Part shown: one piece after another, positions 59,735 to 64,000 of the stretch
Position numbering within the stretch: position 1 is the first letter of the stretch
Layout of the letters: every line of letters begins with the position of its first letter
Source of the DNA: Cerioporus squamosus
Lineage: Eukaryota; Basidiomycota; Agaricomycetes; Polyporales; Polyporaceae
DNA length: 64,000 nucleotides
Assembly: GCA_022592435.1 (NCBI GenBank)
Contig: JABYQS010000026.1
Span: 124,001 to 188,000, forward strand
Reading direction: 5' to 3'
Translations under genes and position numbers: made by a program
The notes under the pieces: model-generated
The model's input: the letters and a program-made list of their open reading frames with translations, nothing else
Databases searched by the model: none
Told to the model about the DNA's origin: nothing

Positions 59735-61313
59735 GCAGCCCACTACGTGAGTCTTCTCCTCGCACGTCCACATGGGCTCCTGACCCGAAGTCCGCCGTGT
59801 ACTATTTCAGTCCATGCAACGTCAATGCCGCGAAAGCTCACGTCCAAGTTGGAGAGGAGCCATGGCGACGTCGGACTCAGAACCTTGCTCGCCCGGCCGT
59901 CAGCTGGCCAGTCGACTTTCTGAACTTCGACGCAGCAGGGCGCACATTCAGTCCCGCAGATCTCACATCAGCCGCCGATGGCGTTTCGGTTTGATGTAAC
60001 CACCATCGCTGGCACATTGTTGGCACTAGCCGGCCCGCAGGTGTTGAATATTGACAGGATAAGCTGACGGGCGTGAAGTTTGCACGGTTTCGACCGGCCG
60101 CCGTATGTCTCGGAGCCAGGCAGCGCAGCATAGGCGCTGAAGCACTCTTGCTCCAACCGTCACCAGCGTTGTCTACCTCTGTCAATTTGTGCGTCTCTAG
60201 TGCCTGTGGTGTCTGCGCACCGTACGACTTGCAGATTCCCATCGGACTGTACTAGCTTGGGTTCTTCAGTACTGGCATCCCGAGTCCGATCACGATCCGG
60301 GCACTCGAATTTGTCTTACCCTTCTGTAAAGACGACCAGCCAGCCGCCTATCTCCGCCTGCAGATGGATGATCGTCGCAACTTCCAAGGGGGGAGCCCCA
60401 GGAACCATCGAGGAACATGGATATCCCACCGCTCAGCCGGATGTGTCAAGGTTCACTAAAGTTCACTTCAAGTTGTAGAACCCGGAGCGGAGCTCTGTGG
60501 CGGCGCCGTATGCATGGAGTATTGCTGCTGGTGACCAGGAACATGTTCTCATCGGCATCCTACTCCGGTTCGTACGCCTGGATGCTGGACACTGGGTAGC
60601 TGCTCACACAGTTTTGGACAGTTGCGGCGAAGGCTCATCAAGAATGCACCCTAGGGCGCCATCACAGAAGTCAGGAAGCCATGGGAGCTCAGGCGAAAAT
60701 CCCGTCCTTGGCAGGCCTTCGAGCACATCCTGTCCATCGACCAGTTCTGAGGCTAACTACGCGATGCAAAACCGAACGGTAAGTTCATTGTACGCATTGC
60801 GCCGCCATCAATGATTTTACTCACCTTAACACTTTGTCTCGAGCAAGGAACCGAAGGGCGCCGTCTGATGCCAGCGCGCCTTACATCGGCACATCATTCC
60901 CCATGGCACAATTCACCAAGTCGGCTTCTCGAGACGCTTACAGCACGCTGCGCCGCGTCCGCCCTCCTGGCATCGACGCATGGACGTCTGGACGCCGGTA
61001 TGGGAGGCGAACTGCCCTGGCGCCAGCTCTTGTCGGATGTTCCTATCACGGCGCTGCCACCGCTCGGCAGCTGACGTCTCCTACACTGATGCACCACTAC
61101 GATTCGGGCGGGTGCTTCCCGAAGGTCCAATGTCGCGCAGAGATTCTGGCGCACACACCCACGATGTGCTATATAGCTGGCGCGCATACGATAGTGTTGG
61201 GCACAGCCAGTCGCTAGCCCAATCCTTTGTTTTCTTCTCAGGCTTTTTGTTTAAAACCCTGCCAGCCGCCGCGAGCACAGTCGCGAGTCCTCCGCCCTGA
61301 CCTATCTATCGCC
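59735..61313. other. 1.6 kb gap, no gene seen
   Basis: The start resembles the 3' flank of MYND gene 2. The remainder has only short frames without motifs. The last 150 bases, ending in the pyrimidine-rich stretch before 61314, are probably the aquaporin promoter and 5' UTR. Confidence 0.35.
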
Positions 61314-62759
61314 ATGTCCACCTCCACTCTCCAGCACGTCCCCGTCTCTGCGGTCCACCCCCGCCCCGCCGCCTTGAGGAATTGGGAGCGTACCCGTGGC
61401 AGCCGCCAGGTGCACTGGCTGGTAGAGTTGATTGCTGAGGCGGTACGCTCGTCTCTCTGCTGGTGTCCAATTTCCTCTGACGAGACATACAGACGGGAAC
61501 ATTCCTCTACACGTTCGCGGGGGCTGGCTCCACCGCCGCCTACGTCCTGGGCAACATCTTGGAGATTCCCGGTCTCGGAAGTACGTGAACATGCTCCGTG
61601 AAATGATCCGGTTGCTAACAATTGATATAGGTCTCTTCCAGGTCGGCGTTGCCTACTCGGTGGGCATCGCACTCGCGCTTGCGGTCTGCCTGGTGCGTGC
61701 AATCCACGGCTCATCCATTCCGCACCGCTAACGTTGGCATACAGCCGACCTCCATGGGCCAATTCAACCCTGGCCTCACCGTCCACGCCATGGTCTTCAA
61801 TGGGTTTCCCGTTCTGAAGGGCTTAAGGTGCGCCACCTGCTTGCTTCTCCCGCGTAGAATGATCCCTCACAATGTAGCCGCGTACAGATATATTGCGGCT
61901 CAAATATTCGGAGCCTACATCGCATGCTTGCTGATCTACGTACAGTACAAGCAGTACCTCCACGTGCGTTGGTCCGGCCCTTCATCCGAGCAAGAGAAGG
62001 ACATTGACGTCCTGATATCTAGCTGGCGGTCGACAGCCTCAAGGCCGCGGGGAAGTACGACGCGGTGATGTTCACGCCTAACGGGCCGGGTGGAATCTTC
62101 GCCTTCTACGTTCCCGCGGGTTCGAACCTCGGCTACGTTGTTCTGAACGAATTTGTCTGCGTAGGTCTGGGCTCGTTCTTGCTTCTGGACACCGATTGAT
62201 TGCCTCGTTGTGACAGGACTTTGTGCTCGCACTCGTTATCTTCGCATGCACTGCGCCTTCCAACCACCTTTCCACGCCGACGACAATGCCCTGGCTCGTC
62301 GCGCTAGCCTAGTAAGTGCCGATACTCTTCGGTCGAAGTGGCCCCACTGACACCATGCGCAGCGGCGTCGTCATCTGGGGTTTCGCACCGGTCGGTCTCG
62401 CAGCGAACGCAGCCCGTGATCTCGGCGGCCGTTTCGCTGCGCTGACTCTTTTCGGGAGTCCCGGAAGCGGCGGGAAGTACGCCGCGATCTCTGCACTCAC
62501 GAACATCCCTGCCACCCTTATCGCCGGTGTGTTCTACGAACTCGTCTTCAACGACTCCGCTCGCAGTGCGTCGCCTTCCTATCTCGTCTGCCCGCTGACA
62601 TCGAGGACTGATCCACTCCGGTGCGGCAATCCAGCGACGAACCCTGAGTGGCTGCACATGCTATCTGGGATCGAGGCCGAGATGCAGCGCAAGGCTGGCG
62701 GCGACGACACGCCTTCGCTGCACGGCTCGACGAGCTCCGACCAGAAGGGTGTTGTGTAA
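61314..62759 (+). CDS. aquaporin (MIP family) with altered NPA motifs
   Basis: Six-helix channel of the major intrinsic protein family, for water or small neutral solutes. It starts MSTSTLQHVPVSAVHPRPAA. Helix 1 is TGTFLYTFAGAGSTAAYVLG, followed by LFQVGVAYSVGIALALAVC, the first half-helix GQFNPGLTVHAMVF, RYIAAQIFGAYIACLLIYVQ, a loop with FTPNGPGGIFAFYVP, VDFVLALVIFACTAPSNH, and the second half-helix GLAANAARDLGGRFAALTLF. A short C-tail ends SDQKGVV. Where most members have NPA twice, this one has NPG and NAA. About eight exons with introns of 50-60 bases are seen and the frames are open. The paralog begins 1.07 kb downstream on the same strand. Confidence 0.87.
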
Positions 62760-63824
62760 GCGTAAGTAATGGTGGATGTGCATCGTTGACCCGTCCGGCT
62801 TAATCTGGTTCAATGTCTGTGTGTTCCCTGTAACCTTGTAAGTTAGTATTTCACTCTAATGGTGTATTCCGCGGGCTCCATCCTGTGTTGTTACGTCAAA
62901 TCGCGATCACCGTGCCTCACTAACAGCTGAGCAATCTCCGATGTCGTGGAATGTTCCTGGGTCCCACAACGTTCTCCGTGCAGCCGAGGGCAGCCGACAT
63001 TCTACATGTCATGGGGAGAAAACATATCTTCTGGGGAACGCCGCAGCGGCAGAGAGGAATGGGGCTGGGCTTGGTCGGATGCATCGAGGATGGAACCACT
63101 CTGTCAGGCCAGCCACCCCTTGGCAGAGGCAACACTGCTTAGCGCCCGCGTCTTCAGCTCTTCCGCCAGACTATACTGAACGCCTCCGATCACTGGTCGA
63201 TCAGCTTGCTCTTGTCATTTGATCCTCACCGGCTTCAACCTTTCTGCCGGGTTAGCCGTGCGGGGCCCCGCATTGGGCCGCTCGCACTGACCCGGGCTCT
63301 GCGGGGAACGGGGCCCCGACTCTAGACTGCGGAACGCATATCGCCCTCAGCAGGTAGAGTGCCACTGACAGAATGCGATGCCGTCCGACTCTCGAGGGGG
63401 TCCGCGACTTCGAGCTGATCGTGGACTAAGGCAAACGGCGGAAGGCACACCACCGCGGGCACTGATTAGCCGGCTTGATGCGGGTCAGGCGAACCCAGCG
63501 ACGAGGTCATGTGTAGCGCAGGCTGAGGGCACCCCGCGGGGTACGCACCCAAGCCACAGGGGCATGCCCCAGTCTTCGGCGGTGCGCGCATAAGCAGACT
63601 TGCGCAAGCGGGTCCGGGGAAGAGGCACCAGACACAGAGCGGAGTGGGAAGATAAAGACGAGGTGGTGGATAGCGCGAACACTCGCCAGGGCCCCGCCTG
63701 TGGATCCTCCCTTCCCCTCCGCATCGCAACCGCTCCAGGACGCTGTTCTGCTCTTCACCTGCGGCCACCGTCCACGACACTCAACCCGCAACACAAGTCG
63801 TTGAAGAGCCCCCGAGTCGACACC
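62760..63824. other. gap between aquaporin genes
   Basis: Contains the promoter of the second aquaporin gene and two GC-only palindromes at 63260-63271 and 63309-63318. No coding exon recognised. Confidence 0.4.
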
Positions 63825-64000
63825 ATGGCCGTCGCTGGTATCCACATGATCCCCCGCCGCGAGCAAGTCCACCTCGCGGACATCAAGCCCCGTATCAACT
63901 CCTACGTCGCATGGGAGCGTCTTCGCCATCGTCAAGCCCACTGGCTCGTGGAAGGACTGGCTGAGTTTGTGAGTGCTCTCTCTGGAGTTCCCATTCCCAT
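63825..64000 (+). CDS. second aquaporin gene, 5' end only
   Basis: First exon (63825-63968) of a gene cut by the window edge. It encodes MAVAGIHMIPRREQVHLADI and ends ERLRHRQAHWLVEGLAEF before GTGAGT. This matches the exon 1 end of the aquaporin at 61314 (ERTRGSRQVHWLVELIAEA) in wording and splice position, so it is a tandem paralog. The rest is beyond the window, so nothing can be said about its NPA motifs. Confidence 0.72.
   Translation, partial: MAVAGIHMIPRREQVHLADIKPRINSYVAWERLRHRQAHWLVEGLAEFVSALSGVPIP

Noticed and set aside
1..64000. CRISPR arrays, operons or prokaryotic elements
   Set aside because: The window is eukaryotic: introns throughout, U2 snRNA and no regularly spaced repeats.

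Overview
The window is nuclear DNA of a filamentous basidiomycete, most likely an agaricomycete. Genes are GC-rich and interrupted by many GT-AG introns of about 45-70 bases. The proteins are fungal: a class IV chitin synthase, Ski3, a LETM1-type mitochondrial protein, a ferric reductase, a sedolisin protease, a membrane-anchored GH5 glucanase, a GT61 glycosyltransferase and aquaporins. A U2 snRNA gene is also present. No species can be named from sequence alone. Intron positions were deduced by eye from splice motifs and family conservation.

1-9.4 kb: a hypothetical gene, a first NADPH:quinone oxidoreductase (QOR1), a frame-broken F-box gene, a 69-residue small gene and chitin synthase, all on the minus strand. 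10-20.6 kb: a CDKN3-like phosphatase, the TPR scaffold Ski3, a LETM1-domain protein and a small cysteine-rich protein. 21-36 kb: ferric reductase, sedolisin (one frame break), an O-fucosyltransferase-like gene, U2 snRNA, a MARVEL membrane protein and a GH5 exo-beta-1,3-glucanase.

37-58.3 kb is the most unusual part. A block of about 4.4 kb holding two tandem quinone oxidoreductases with their promoters occurs twice in inverted orientation (about 38.34-42.74 kb and 49.35-53.74 kb). The 6.6 kb spacer carries a Gly/Ala-rich membrane protein gene and a GT61 gene. An NmrA-like NADP-binding regulator flanks the left arm. The right arm ends in a 35-base scrap of the same NmrA gene. Three MYND-finger genes in varying states of decay and a second, more diverged NmrA gene lie beyond it. 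Together with QOR1 the window has five QOR and two full NmrA genes, which suggests a redox (NADPH/quinone) gene cluster that grew by tandem and inverted duplication.

61.3-64 kb: two tandem aquaporin genes. The complete one has altered NPA boxes and the second runs off the window edge.

Several otherwise well-conserved genes carry single-base frame breaks. These are either real lesions or uncorrected assembly indels, and sequence inspection alone cannot decide which.
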